This document shows positions 43,803-52,033 of a stretch of DNA of 64,000 nucleotides, in pieces. A program made the translations under genes and the position numbers. Each line of letters begins with the position of its first letter. Within the stretch, counting starts at the first letter, position 1. The DNA comes from an uncultured Pelagibacteraceae bacterium (GTDB taxonomy: Bacteria; Pseudomonadota; Alphaproteobacteria; Pelagibacterales; Pelagibacteraceae), in NCBI GenBank assembly GCA_902521075.1, contig CABYQM010000002.1:1-64000 (forward strand), read 5' to 3'. A model generated the notes under the pieces. That model worked only from the letters and a program-made list of their open reading frames with translations. It had not been told where the DNA came from and did not search any database.

Positions 43803-44813
43803 TTATTTAACTGCTAAAGCCATTTCCATTAGCTTATCGCCACCTGGAACTTTTTCAGCAAAAGCTTTATGAGATGATTTTATTGCAATATCAACCCATG
43901 CAGCATGATCATCAGCATCCATATACACTAATTTAACACCTGCAGCTTTGTATGCTTCCTCAAACTTTTTATCTAAGTTTTCTACTTGAGCTGTCATATA
44001 TTTCTCAGCAACTTTTCCTGCTTTCATCAAAGCCACTTGTTGGCTAGAATTTAAAGCATTGTAGCTTTTCTTAGACATTAAAATTGGCTCATACATAAAC
44101 CATAAACCAAATTTTCCTGGAGGAGTAGCACATTTTACTTGTTCATATATTTTGTAACTCACAAAACTTCCTGAACTAGTATTTGCACCTGTTAATACAC
44201 CAGTTTGTAATCCAGTATAAATTTCAGATGATGGCATACTTTGAATACCTGCACCAGCAGCTTCTAACATTTGGTTGAAAGCTTTTCCTGCAGCTCTCAT
44301 CACTTGTCCTTTAGCATCACTTGGATTTTTGATACATTTAGTTTTTGATGCAAAACCACCACCTAACCATGCATCAGATAGAACTACAACACCAGCATCA
44401 CTGATTATTTTTTTAATCTCAGTCATCATTGGACCTTTATTAAATCTCAATGCATGCTCATGATTTTTTACAGTTCCTGGCATTAATGTAGCATCAAACT
44501 CAGGATGGAATTTTGATGCATAAGCTAATGGGAAAGCAGAAATATCTAATTGACCTGTAGTCATAGGTTTCCACTGTTCTTTTGGCTTATAAAGTGACTT
44601 AGCTGGATAAATTCTAATTTCTAAATCAACGTTTGCTTTTTTTACTTCATCAGCAATAATTTGAACCATTTCATGACGTGGGTCAAAAGAGCCATCAGCT
44701 CTTGGTGTACCTGGCCATTGGTGACTTGCTTTTAATGTAACTGCGTATGCAGATCCTACTATTGAAAAAGCTATAATTATTGAAGACAAATATAATGTTA
44801 TTTTTCTTAACAT
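43803..44813 (-). CDS. dctP: TRAP transporter periplasmic solute-binding protein (DctP)
   Basis: It has 336 residues. A signal peptide of about 24 residues ends SAYA. The DctP fold follows, with LEIRIYPAKSLYKP, the GQLDISAFPLAY segment and MRAAGKAFNQMLEAAGAG (about 168-185), whose Arg normally salt-bridges a substrate carboxylate, then SSEIYTGLQTGVLTGANT. The ligand is a carboxylic acid by family; malonate is suggested by the neighbours. SD-like AAGGGGG lies about 8 nt upstream of the ATG. Confidence 0.93.
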   Translation of the reverse strand: MLRKITLYLSSIIIAFSIVGSAYAVTLKASHQWPGTPRADGSFDPRHEMVQIIADEVKKANVDLEIRIYPAKSLYKPKEQWKPMTTGQLDISAFPLAYASKFHPEFDATLMPGTVKNHEHALRFNKGPMMTEIKKIISDAGVVVLSDAWLGGGFASKTKCIKNPSDAKGQVMRAAGKAFNQMLEAAGAGIQSMPSSEIYTGLQTGVLTGANTSSGSFVSYKIYEQVKCATPPGKFGLWFMYEPILMSKKSYNALNSSQQVALMKAGKVAEKYMTAQVENLDKKFEEAYKAAGVKLVYMDADDHAAWVDIAIKSSHKAFAEKVPGGDKLMEMALAVK

Positions 44814-44843
44814 AGTTTTCCCCTTTTTATTTATAATGATGAT

Positions 44844-44872
44844 ATTAAATTGAACTTGAGCAGAAGAGTCAA
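44844..44872 (-). promoter_or_regulatory. Candidate promoter of the dctPQM-mcd operon
   Basis: On the minus strand TTGACT (44867-44872), a 17-bp spacer and TTTAAT (44844-44849) precede dctP; the -10 box is 30 nt from the ATG. It overlaps the oppositely directed promoter of the CoA-transferase gene, so the two cannot be occupied at once. Confidence 0.45.
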
Positions 44873-44878
44873 TATAAG
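44850..44878 (+). promoter_or_regulatory. Candidate promoter of the CoA-transferase gene
   Basis: TTGAAC (44850-44855), a 17-bp spacer and TATAAG (44873-44878) lie 17 nt before the ATG at 44896. This is one of the best sigma-70-like matches in the window. It lies nearly on top of the minus-strand dctP promoter, base for base. Confidence 0.5.
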
Positions 44879-44895
44879 GAAATGACGTACTTATT

Positions 44896-46038
44896 ATGGA
44901 TGGTCCTTTAAAAAATTTATTAGTTGTTGATCTTACTAGGGTTTTAGTAGGTCCATATTGTACAATGATTTTATCTGATCTCGGTGCACGTGTAATTAAA
45001 GTAGAAGCACCAGAAATTGGTGATGATTCAAGAAAGTTTGGACCTTTTGTAAAAGACTATTCAGCATATTTTATGTCACTTAATAGAGGAAAAGAAAGTA
45101 TTGCTCTTAATTTAAAAAATGAGGATGATAAAAAAATCTTTGATAAAATTTTAGCAAAAGCAGATATTTTAGTAGAAAATTTTAAACCAGGTACTTTAGA
45201 AAAATGGGGATATGGTTGGAAAGATGTAAGCAAAAAATATCCAAAATTAATATATGCATCTGCATCTGGTTTTGGTCAAACTGGACCTTTAAAAGAATTA
45301 CCGGCTTATGACATGGTCGTTCAGGGAATGGGTGGACTGATGAGTGTTACAGGTCATCCAAATAGTGAACCAACAAGAGTTGGAACATCAATTGGTGATA
45401 TTACAGCAGGCCTTTTTACTGCAATCGGAATTAATGCAGCTTTGTATGATAGACAAAAAACAGGTAAAGGAATGTTTATAGATGTTTCAATGTTAGACTG
45501 CCAGATTGCGATTTTAGAAAATGCAATTGCAAGATATTTATCTAAAAATGAAATTCCTAAACCGATGGGATCTAGACATCCATCAATCGCTCCTTTTGAG
45601 GCATTTAAAACAAAAGATAGTTATATAATCATTGCTGCAGGTAACGATAAATTATATGAAAAACTTTGTGAAGTATTAGGAATACCTGAAATGGTCAGTG
45701 ATACAAGATTTAATACCAATTCACTCAGATGTGAAAATATGAATGAACTAAAGTCAATCTTTGAAGATAAACTTTCTTCAAAAAATACTTCTGAATGGGT
45801 AAGTGAAATGGAAAAATTAAAGATACCTTGTGGACCGATATTTAATATTAAAGAAGCGGTTGAAAATCCTCAAGTCGAAGCAAGAAACATGATTGTTAAA
45901 GCCTATCATAAAGTAGTTGGTGATTTTAGATTAGCAGGCAATCCTATAAAAATGTCTTCATACGAAGATAAAAGTACTAGAGGGGACATTCCTGATCTTG
46001 ATGAACACAGGGAACAAATATTAAAAGAGTTTTCTTAA
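44896..46038 (+). CDS. Class III CoA-transferase (CaiB/BaiF family)
   Basis: Moves CoA between carboxylic acids. It has 380 residues. Landmarks: DLTRVLVGPYCTMILSDLGA at the start, VKVEAPEIGDDSR, FMSLNRGKESIALNLK, VENFKPGTLEKWG and AYDMVVQGMGGLMS, which holds the catalytic Asp (about residue 137). It diverges from the TRAP/malonyl-CoA decarboxylase operon across 82 bp with overlapping promoters. A role in activating the imported acid (for example malonate with succinyl-CoA or acetyl-CoA as donor) fits, but the substrates are not given by sequence. Its stop abuts that of rpoZ. Confidence 0.9.
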   Translation: MDGPLKNLLVVDLTRVLVGPYCTMILSDLGARVIKVEAPEIGDDSRKFGPFVKDYSAYFMSLNRGKESIALNLKNEDDKKIFDKILAKADILVENFKPGTLEKWGYGWKDVSKKYPKLIYASASGFGQTGPLKELPAYDMVVQGMGGLMSVTGHPNSEPTRVGTSIGDITAGLFTAIGINAALYDRQKTGKGMFIDVSMLDCQIAILENAIARYLSKNEIPKPMGSRHPSIAPFEAFKTKDSYIIIAAGNDKLYEKLCEVLGIPEMVSDTRFNTNSLRCENMNELKSIFEDKLSSKNTSEWVSEMEKLKIPCGPIFNIKEAVENPQVEARNMIVKAYHKVVGDFRLAGNPIKMSSYEDKSTRGDIPDLDEHREQILKEFS

Positions 46039-46566
46039 TTAAGAATTATTTTCTTCGTCACTTACGTTATCAGAGACTTGTTCTTCTGCTTCTGAAACCT
46101 GATCTAGAGAAACATCATGACTTTCTTCAGCATCACTTGGAGCTTCTAAATTAACATCCGGTTGAGCAGTTGGTGATAGTTCAGCAAGATCTTCTTTTGA
46201 AACTTGAATTTTTTCTGGAATTTTTCTAGCTCTTTTCGATGGAAGAATTGGTACACCGCTTTTTGAAATTTCACCTTTATATTGATTCTCAAAATCATCT
46301 CCAATATCTTCATCTTCTTCAGCAGTATCATCTATTTGTTCTACATGTTTTCTAAGTTTGTAAACTGCAGCTTCTGTTAAATCTGGAACTTTAATTGTTT
46401 CTTCAGCTATTTCTCTTAAAGCAATAACTGTGTGCTTATCATTATCTCTATCTAATGTAGGTTCAATTCCCGCATTAAGTTGAGTGGCTCTTTCTTTAGC
46501 AACCAAAACTAATTCATAAGGGCTATCTACTTTATCTATACAGTCTTCAACGGTAACTCTTGCCAT
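46039..46566 (-). CDS. rpoZ: RNA polymerase omega subunit with long acidic tail
   Basis: It has 175 residues; omega is usually 70-130. The first 75 residues are canonical ([30 protein letters not shown]). The rest is an extension rich in Glu, Asp and Ser with [13 protein letters not shown], a basic patch [14 protein letters not shown] and a tail ending [18 protein letters not shown]. The tail is probably disordered and its job is unknown. The gene stands alone on the minus strand here, without spoT or gmk beside it. Confidence 0.93.
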   Translation of the reverse strand: MARVTVEDCIDKVDSPYELVLVAKERATQLNAGIEPTLDRDNDKHTVIALREIAEETIKVPDLTEAAVYKLRKHVEQIDDTAEEDEDIGDDFENQYKGEISKSGVPILPSKRARKIPEKIQVSKEDLAELSPTAQPDVNLEAPSDAEESHDVSLDQVSEAEEQVSDNVSDEENNS

Positions 46567-46608
46567 GGGCGATTAAATATACTCCAAGATCAATAAAATC
46601 AAGTATTT

Positions 46609-47817
46609 TTACAATAAAATTGGATTTAATTTTTTTCTAACTAAAAAAAGAAGGATAAAAGAAATAAGTATATAAAGTGCAGATATTATAGCAATATTCT
46701 CAATTGAAAATCCAATATCAATTAAAATTCCAAAAAGAGCTGTTCCAAAAGCTGTTGAAAAAACCATAAGTGCAGTGGTCAAAGCTTTAATAGATCCAAT
46801 ATGCTTTACACCATAAACCTCGGCCCAAGTAGAAGATCCCAAAACGTTTGCCAATCCATTTGATATTCCAATTAAACCTAAAAATATAAATGCAGTAAAT
46901 TGTGCATCAAAATAAATAATTACAAAAGTCGAAAGAAATAAAGGAATATTCATAAAAATTAAAAGTCTTCGACTTGTGAATTTATCAATTAAAAAACCTG
47001 ATATTAAAAGTGTAATCACTGAAAATACCGAATAAGACATAAAAGACTGCGCAATTACAAATGGTCCCCAGTTTTTTGATTCAGTAATAAATGACTGATA
47101 AACAAATACACCAGTTGCAATCCAAGGCATGGCTAGCATATTCATGCTTACTATATAAAATTTATAATCTTTTATTACTTCAATTCTTTTCCATTGCTTA
47201 ATATTTTCCTCTTTAAATTCTTCACCTTCAGTGCTTTCTCTCGTATCAAGTTTAACAGTTCGAACTAAAAAAAATGATGCAATCGGCAAAAATACTAAAA
47301 TTAATAAAGCAATTACTGACCAAATATTTTGCCAAGTTGTTAATGACAACAAAAATACCATTAAAACAGGTAAAATAAATTCAGCACTAGATAACCCAAA
47401 CCAACAAATACTTAATGCCCTACCCCTAGATTTTGTAAAATATCTTGAAACAGTTGTTGTTGCAGTATGAGACATCATTCCCTGTCCTGAAAATCTCATT
47501 AAGAAAATTGCTATGAATAAAAAAACTATAGATGAAATTTTTGAAAAGAAAAAACAAGAAAATGATAAAAGTAATGTTACATAGATTGCAAATCGGAAAA
47601 TATTTATATCATCAATTTTCTTTCCAACCCAAATAAGTAATAAACTACTGCACAATGTTGCTGATGCATATATTGAGCCAAATTGTCCATGAGTTATCGA
47701 GAGAGTCTCTCTTATACTTGTATTGAATATTCCAAGAAAAAAACTCTGTCCAAAGCTTGAAAAAAATGTAAATATAAATCCAAATACAATTACTTTTAAA
47801 CTTAAATTTTTAAACAT
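46609..47817 (-). CDS. Major facilitator superfamily transporter
   Basis: It has 402 residues and about 12 hydrophobic segments. It begins with a segment around FSSFGQSFFLGIFNTSIRE, then the A-motif-like WVGKKIDDINIFRF between helices 2 and 3 and FSGQGMMSHTATTTVSRYF near helix 4. The long central loop (about 188-205) divides the two halves. The substrate is unknown. Only 8 bp lie between its start and that of the divergent dehydrogenase gene. Confidence 0.85.
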   Translation of the reverse strand: MFKNLSLKVIVFGFIFTFFSSFGQSFFLGIFNTSIRETLSITHGQFGSIYASATLCSSLLLIWVGKKIDDINIFRFAIYVTLLLSFSCFFFSKISSIVFLFIAIFLMRFSGQGMMSHTATTTVSRYFTKSRGRALSICWFGLSSAEFILPVLMVFLLSLTTWQNIWSVIALLILVFLPIASFFLVRTVKLDTRESTEGEEFKEENIKQWKRIEVIKDYKFYIVSMNMLAMPWIATGVFVYQSFITESKNWGPFVIAQSFMSYSVFSVITLLISGFLIDKFTSRRLLIFMNIPLFLSTFVIIYFDAQFTAFIFLGLIGISNGLANVLGSSTWAEVYGVKHIGSIKALTTALMVFSTAFGTALFGILIDIGFSIENIAIISALYILISFILLFLVRKKLNPILL

Positions 47818-47825
47818 AAAAAAAT

Positions 47826-48701
47826 ATGACTTCTAAAGTTGCTTTCATAGGTCTTGGTGTAATGGGTTATCCAATGGCAGGATATATATCAAAAGCAGGA
47901 CATAATGTAACTGTTTTTAACAGAACAAAATCAAAAGCAGAAAAATGGATTGGTGAATACAAAGGTAATATGGCTGATACACCATCTGATGCTGCTAAAG
48001 ATGCTGATTTTATTTTTACTTGTGTTGGGAATGATGACGATTTAAGACAAGTCTCTTTAGGTGATAATGGGTTATTTCATAATGCTAAACAGGGATGCGT
48101 ATATATAGATAATTCAACAGTGTCTGCTGAAATTTCTAGAGAACTTTATAAAGCCGCAAAAGATAAAGGATTTGGTTTTTTAGATGCTCCTATATCTGGA
48201 GGACAATCAGGTGCCGAGGGTGGGATATTAACTGTCATGGTTGGTGGCGATGAAAATGATTTTAAAAAAGCAGAGCCAATAATTGATTGTTATAGTAAAA
48301 AAGTAACTTTAATCGGACCATCAGGTAGTGGACAATTAACTAAGATGGTTAATCAAATGTGTATTGGTGGTTTAGTTCAAGGTTTATCTGAAGCAGTAAA
48401 TTTTGGAATTAATGCAGGTTTAGATATGGATAAAGTTATGGAAACTATTTCAAAAGGTGCAGCTCAGTCATGGCAAATGGAAAATAGATATAAAACTATG
48501 GTGGCAGATAAATTTGATTATGGGTTTGCTGTGGATTGGATGAGAAAAGATTTAAAAATTTGTATTGAAGAAGCAAAAAGAAATGGTTCACCCGTACCAG
48601 TAACTGAAATTGTTGACGGTTATTATGCTGAAGTTCAAAAAATGGGTGGAAACCGTTGGGATAGCTCAAGTTTAATAGCTAGATTAAAAAAGAAAAAGTA
48701 A
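47826..48701 (+). CDS. 3-hydroxyisobutyrate-dehydrogenase-family NAD(P) oxidoreductase
   Basis: It has 291 residues. The Rossmann motif GLGVMGYPMA is at residues 8-17, the substrate loop FLDAPISGGQSGAEGG near 117-132 and the catalytic Lys in TKMVNQM (about 172). The family covers 3-hydroxyisobutyrate, tartronate semialdehyde and glyoxylate/succinic-semialdehyde reductases; I cannot choose between them from this. The protein begins with the Rossmann strand right after the start, so the start codon at 47826 is firm. Confidence 0.9.
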   Translation: MTSKVAFIGLGVMGYPMAGYISKAGHNVTVFNRTKSKAEKWIGEYKGNMADTPSDAAKDADFIFTCVGNDDDLRQVSLGDNGLFHNAKQGCVYIDNSTVSAEISRELYKAAKDKGFGFLDAPISGGQSGAEGGILTVMVGGDENDFKKAEPIIDCYSKKVTLIGPSGSGQLTKMVNQMCIGGLVQGLSEAVNFGINAGLDMDKVMETISKGAAQSWQMENRYKTMVADKFDYGFAVDWMRKDLKICIEEAKRNGSPVPVTEIVDGYYAEVQKMGGNRWDSSSLIARLKKKK

Positions 48702-48703
48702 TT

Positions 48704-49309
48704 GTGTCTACCACTGTTCCCTACTACGAGGATTTTTCCGAAATAAAAAAGAAAATTTGGCTAATGTTAACTGATGCTGTTACTAATAGATCGTCTTCTT
48801 TTAGAATACCTGTATTTTCATGTGGAAATGAAGACAATATTGAAAGTAGAATTGTTGTTCTTAGAAAATCAGATGAACAAAATAATATAGTACAATTCCA
48901 CAGTGATATTAGATCTGATAAAATTAAAATATTAGAAAAAAACCCAAATTCATCGATGTTATTTTACGATAAAGATGAAAAAATACAGGTTAGATTAAAA
49001 GTTGAAGCAATTATAAATCACAATAATGATATAACAAAACAATCTTGGGAGAAAACTCAACATATTAGTCGAAAATGTTACTTAGTAGATAATGGACCAG
49101 GTACAGAGTCTGATATTCCAACATCTGGTTTAAAACCTGAGTTAGATAATTTTGATTACACAAAAGAACAAAGCGAAGAAGGATATAAAAACTTTACTGT
49201 TATACAGTGTAAAATTAAATCTATTGAGTGGTTATATTTAGCTGCAAAAGGTCATAGAAGAGCTAGATTTGACATTGATAATAGTAAAGATACTTGGTTG
49301 GTACCTTAA
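48704..49309 (+). CDS. Pyridoxamine 5'-phosphate oxidase-like flavoprotein
   Basis: It has 201 residues. The FMN-binding split-barrel pattern is seen: SRIVVLRKSDEQ, VQFHSDIRSDKIKILEKNPN and SMLFYDKDEKIQVRLKVEA. The C-terminal WLYLAAKGHRRARFD resembles PNPOx ends, but the substrate-binding motifs of true PdxH are not all present, so it may act on another substrate or bind FMN only. It uses a GTG start 2 nt after the previous stop. Its TAA overlaps the next start (TAATG). Confidence 0.8.
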   Translation: MSTTVPYYEDFSEIKKKIWLMLTDAVTNRSSSFRIPVFSCGNEDNIESRIVVLRKSDEQNNIVQFHSDIRSDKIKILEKNPNSSMLFYDKDEKIQVRLKVEAIINHNNDITKQSWEKTQHISRKCYLVDNGPGTESDIPTSGLKPELDNFDYTKEQSEEGYKNFTVIQCKIKSIEWLYLAAKGHRRARFDIDNSKDTWLVP

Positions 49310-49704
49310 TGAAAAAATATGAAGCTATGGTTTTGTCATGTATGGATCCAAGGTTTCAGCCAAAAGTTTTTAATTATTTAAAAAAAAAGAAATTAACTGG
49401 AAAATATAGCTCATTTACTATAGCTGGAGCAGCCATTGGTGTAACTTCTAAAAAATTTAAAAAATGGCAATCAACATTTTTGGATAATTTATCAACTTCA
49501 ATAAAGTTGCATAATATAAGTAAATTAATAGTAATTAATCACGAAGATTGTGGTGCAGCTAAAATAGTAAATGGAAAGAAAATATTTAATTCAACTATTG
49601 AAAAGAAAATTCACAAGGATTCTTTTAAAAAAATTAAGTTAACTTTAAGTAAAAAATTCCCTAAATTAAAATTATCTTTTAAAATATTAACATTAAGAGA
49701 TTAG
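49309..49704 (+). CDS. Short beta-carbonic-anhydrase-like protein
   Basis: It has 131 residues from the ATG at 49309, against about 200 for full beta-carbonic anhydrases. The zinc-site pattern is present in variant form: SCMDPRF (Cys and Asp-x-Arg, near residue 11) and NHEDCGAAK (His-x-x-Cys, near 80). The C-terminal part of the family fold is missing or minimal. It could be a carbonic anhydrase or a relative with another hydrolase role (beta-CA folds include CS2 hydrolase). Translationally coupled to the PNPOx-like gene. Confidence 0.7.
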   Translation: MKKYEAMVLSCMDPRFQPKVFNYLKKKKLTGKYSSFTIAGAAIGVTSKKFKKWQSTFLDNLSTSIKLHNISKLIVINHEDCGAAKIVNGKKIFNSTIEKKIHKDSFKKIKLTLSKKFPKLKLSFKILTLRD

Positions 49705-49709
49705 ATTAT

Positions 49710-50657
49710 TTAATGACCTTTTGGATCTCTATTATACTCTCTATTAGCTTGTTCGTTATTAAATAATTTCATAACCCCAGTGCCGTTTCTGTCCCAATAA
49801 GTAAACTTACATCCAGATCCACCACTCCTGTAGTTCCACTTACCTTTTTTAAGATCGCTCAATTGTTTTTCTCTAAGTTTAACAAGTTTTTTATGATTAT
49901 ATTTTCCCCATTCATTTAGACATATTAGCTTAAAAGGATCGTAAGGATCTTTTGATGTTGGAGTTAAATAAACAGTATCCTCTCCTTTTGGACAACCTTC
50001 AACATCATGAACATAAGCTTTTCCAAAAAACATATGTTTTGCATCAGTATCTTGGCCGCTTGAAAAATGAGCTTTTTTATTCATACCTGGGACACAAGCA
50101 AAACCTCCCCCCATCGCATGATGCACTTCATGAAGAGCTGTTTTAACCATATTATTTATATTTTTATTATGTTTATTTTTAAGAAACATTGATGCCATTC
50201 CAACACCACCTTCTCCACCATCAACACTCGTTACATCAGCAAAGGTAAAATAAACTTTTTTTGGATTATTAAATCCATTTAACCAGAGGTAAGCACGATA
50301 ATTGTTATTTATATGTTTATGAAGTTCTTTTCTTTTTTTATCTAACCTTATAAAGGTAACATCTAATTTTCCATCTTTTCGATAATCGTATTTATATTTT
50401 TTTACACCTGAAGATCCTTTTGTTTTTTTACTAAACTTTTCAACAAGAGCGTTCATTTTGTTAGCGTATTCTTCAATTTTACCATTTATATCTAGCTCAC
50501 GATCTTTATCACTGGCTGTCAGCATGTATATGAAATGAATTTGATAATCATCAGTTACATCTGGTTGATCCTCAAAAAATCTTCCCGGTTTTTCATCTGA
50601 TGCAAATAATGATGAACTAAATAAAGTAATTAATAATGCTAATAAAATTTTTTTCAT
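49710..50657 (-). CDS. Secreted putative zinc metallopeptidase (HExxH), family not recognised
   Basis: It has 315 residues. A clear signal peptide (MKKILLALLITLFSSSLFAS) is followed by a soluble Lys-rich domain. HEVHH is at residues 176-180 in a helix (MVKTALHEVHHAMGGGF), the usual zinc-binding motif of metallopeptidases. A third ligand is not obvious: the metzincin third His is replaced, and a gluzincin Glu or a His further on (for example in KAHFSSG or AYVHDVEGC) would be needed. Four Cys residues in the mature C-terminal part (ACVPG, EGCPKG, LICLNEWG, SGCKFTYWD) may form disulfides. No named family recognised. The ATG overlaps the upstream DUF1330 stop by 4 bases. Confidence 0.7.
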   Translation of the reverse strand: MKKILLALLITLFSSSLFASDEKPGRFFEDQPDVTDDYQIHFIYMLTASDKDRELDINGKIEEYANKMNALVEKFSKKTKGSSGVKKYKYDYRKDGKLDVTFIRLDKKRKELHKHINNNYRAYLWLNGFNNPKKVYFTFADVTSVDGGEGGVGMASMFLKNKHNKNINNMVKTALHEVHHAMGGGFACVPGMNKKAHFSSGQDTDAKHMFFGKAYVHDVEGCPKGEDTVYLTPTSKDPYDPFKLICLNEWGKYNHKKLVKLREKQLSDLKKGKWNYRSGGSGCKFTYWDRNGTGVMKLFNNEQANREYNRDPKGH

Positions 50658-50944
50658 AACCCTCTTATTATTATATTGGTCCCTTCAGAATTATCGAGTC
50701 TAATCTGTTTGATAGGTTTATATTCCTCTGAATTATACCACTCTAGCGCTCTCTCATAACTTGGAAATTTTAAAACTATTATTCTTGGAAATTTAGTTTC
50801 ACCATCAAATATTTGATATTCACCATTTCTAACTAAAAATTCTCCATCAAATTTTTTTACAATTGGATTAACTTTTTCAATGTACTCCTTATAATTTTCT
50901 GGATTAGTTACTCTTAATTGTGCAATTACATACCCTGCTGGCAT
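50654..50944 (-). CDS. DUF1330 family protein
   Basis: It has 96 residues. The family pattern AGYVIAQLRVTNPENYKEYIEKV and FPRIIVLKFPSYERALEWYNSEEYKP is complete. It is a dimeric ferredoxin-like (alpha-beta barrel) fold; the function is unknown. It lies one base behind the gamma-carbonic-anhydrase-like gene and overlaps the secreted HExxH gene by 4 bases. Confidence 0.9.
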   Translation of the reverse strand: MPAGYVIAQLRVTNPENYKEYIEKVNPIVKKFDGEFLVRNGEYQIFDGETKFPRIIVLKFPSYERALEWYNSEEYKPIKQIRLDNSEGTNIIIRGL

Positions 50945-50945
50945 A

Positions 50946-51458
50946 TTAAAAAACTGTTTTTACGTATCTTTTCCAATTATCTTGGTAATGTTTTGCGTTC
51001 TCAGTAATTTTACCTATCTCATCATCAGTAAGTTTTCTTACCACTCTTCCTGGTGCTCCAACTACTAATGAGTTATCTGGTATTTCTTTGTTTTCAGTTA
51101 TTAATGCTTTTGCACCTATGATGCAGTTTTTGCCAATTTTCGCATTATTTAAAATTACAGCTCCAATACCTATTAAACTATTATCGCCAATCGTACATCC
51201 ATGAAGCATAACGATATGACCGATAGTGACGTCCTTCCCAATTCTTAATGGACAACCTGGGTCAGTATGCAAAACGCTCCCATCTTGAACATTAGAACCT
51301 TCTCCAACATGAATGTTTTCATTATCTCCTCTAATTACAGCATTAAACCAAACACTGGAGTTTTTTTCTAATGTGACATCTCCAATAATAGTTGCATTTG
51401 GCGCTACCCAATTTTCGCCAGAGTTTTTTGGTTTTTTATCTTCCAAATCGTAAAACAT
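50946..51458 (-). CDS. Gamma-carbonic-anhydrase-family hexapeptide-repeat protein
   Basis: It has 170 residues and a left-handed beta-helix of hexapeptide repeats (ATIIGDVTLEKNSSVWFNAV, then IGIGAVILNNAKIGKNCIIGA). The metal-binding His residues are visible in LHTDPGCPL and IGHIVMLHGCTIG. It matches the YrdA/PaaY type. Catalytic carbonic anhydrase activity is uncertain in this subgroup. Its start is 20 bp from the divergent thioredoxin-fold gene. Confidence 0.88.
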   Translation of the reverse strand: MFYDLEDKKPKNSGENWVAPNATIIGDVTLEKNSSVWFNAVIRGDNENIHVGEGSNVQDGSVLHTDPGCPLRIGKDVTIGHIVMLHGCTIGDNSLIGIGAVILNNAKIGKNCIIGAKALITENKEIPDNSLVVGAPGRVVRKLTDDEIGKITENAKHYQDNWKRYVKTVF

Positions 51459-51478
51459 AATTTATATATTATTACATT

Positions 51479-52033
51479 ATGCCTATTAAAACACCAGTAT
51501 GTGATTTCGGAAAAAAAGCAGAAAACTTTGAATTAAAATCTACAGAGAACAAATTAATATCTTTAAATGATATCAAAGGTGAAAATGGTACTTTGATAAT
51601 GTTTATTTGTAATCACTGTCCATATGTAAAAGCAATTATTAGAGATGTGGTGGAGGACTGTACTAAGCTTAATGATTTAGGAATAAATTCAGTTGCAATA
51701 TGCTCTAATGATCCAATTAATTATCCAGAGGACTCATTTGAAAATATGATTGAATTTGCAATTAAACATAAATTTAATTTTCCTTATCTAATTGATGAAA
51801 CCCAAGACATTGCAAGAAAATATGATGCTGTGTGTACTCCAGATTTTTTTGGTTATGATAAAGATTTTGGTCTTCAATATAGAGGAAGAATTAGAGAATT
51901 AAGAGAATTAAAACCTGTGAGATCTGGAGATAGTGATTTATTTATTGCTATGAAACAAGTTTCAGAAACAGGTAAAGGTCCTGAAGAACAATTCCCAAGT
52001 ATGGGTTGCGGTATTAAGTGGTCATCTAATTAA
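51479..52033 (+). CDS. Thioredoxin-fold (AhpC/TSA-like) protein with CxxC
   Basis: It has 184 residues. A CNHC active-site motif is at residues 44-47 (MFICNHCPYVKAI). A TSA/redoxin-like core follows (INSVAICSNDPINYPEDSF, ARKYDAVCTPDFFGYDKDF). No signal peptide is visible, so it is probably cytoplasmic. The family is common in marine bacteria; the partner is unknown. Its stop overlaps the next start by one base. Confidence 0.87.
   Translation: MPIKTPVCDFGKKAENFELKSTENKLISLNDIKGENGTLIMFICNHCPYVKAIIRDVVEDCTKLNDLGINSVAICSNDPINYPEDSFENMIEFAIKHKFNFPYLIDETQDIARKYDAVCTPDFFGYDKDFGLQYRGRIRELRELKPVRSGDSDLFIAMKQVSETGKGPEEQFPSMGCGIKWSSN

Noticed and set aside
49882-50132. Metzincin assignment for the secreted HExxH protein
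   Set aside because: The metzincin HExxHxxGxxH pattern is broken: the residue at the third His position is Phe, so I keep only the general HExxH call.
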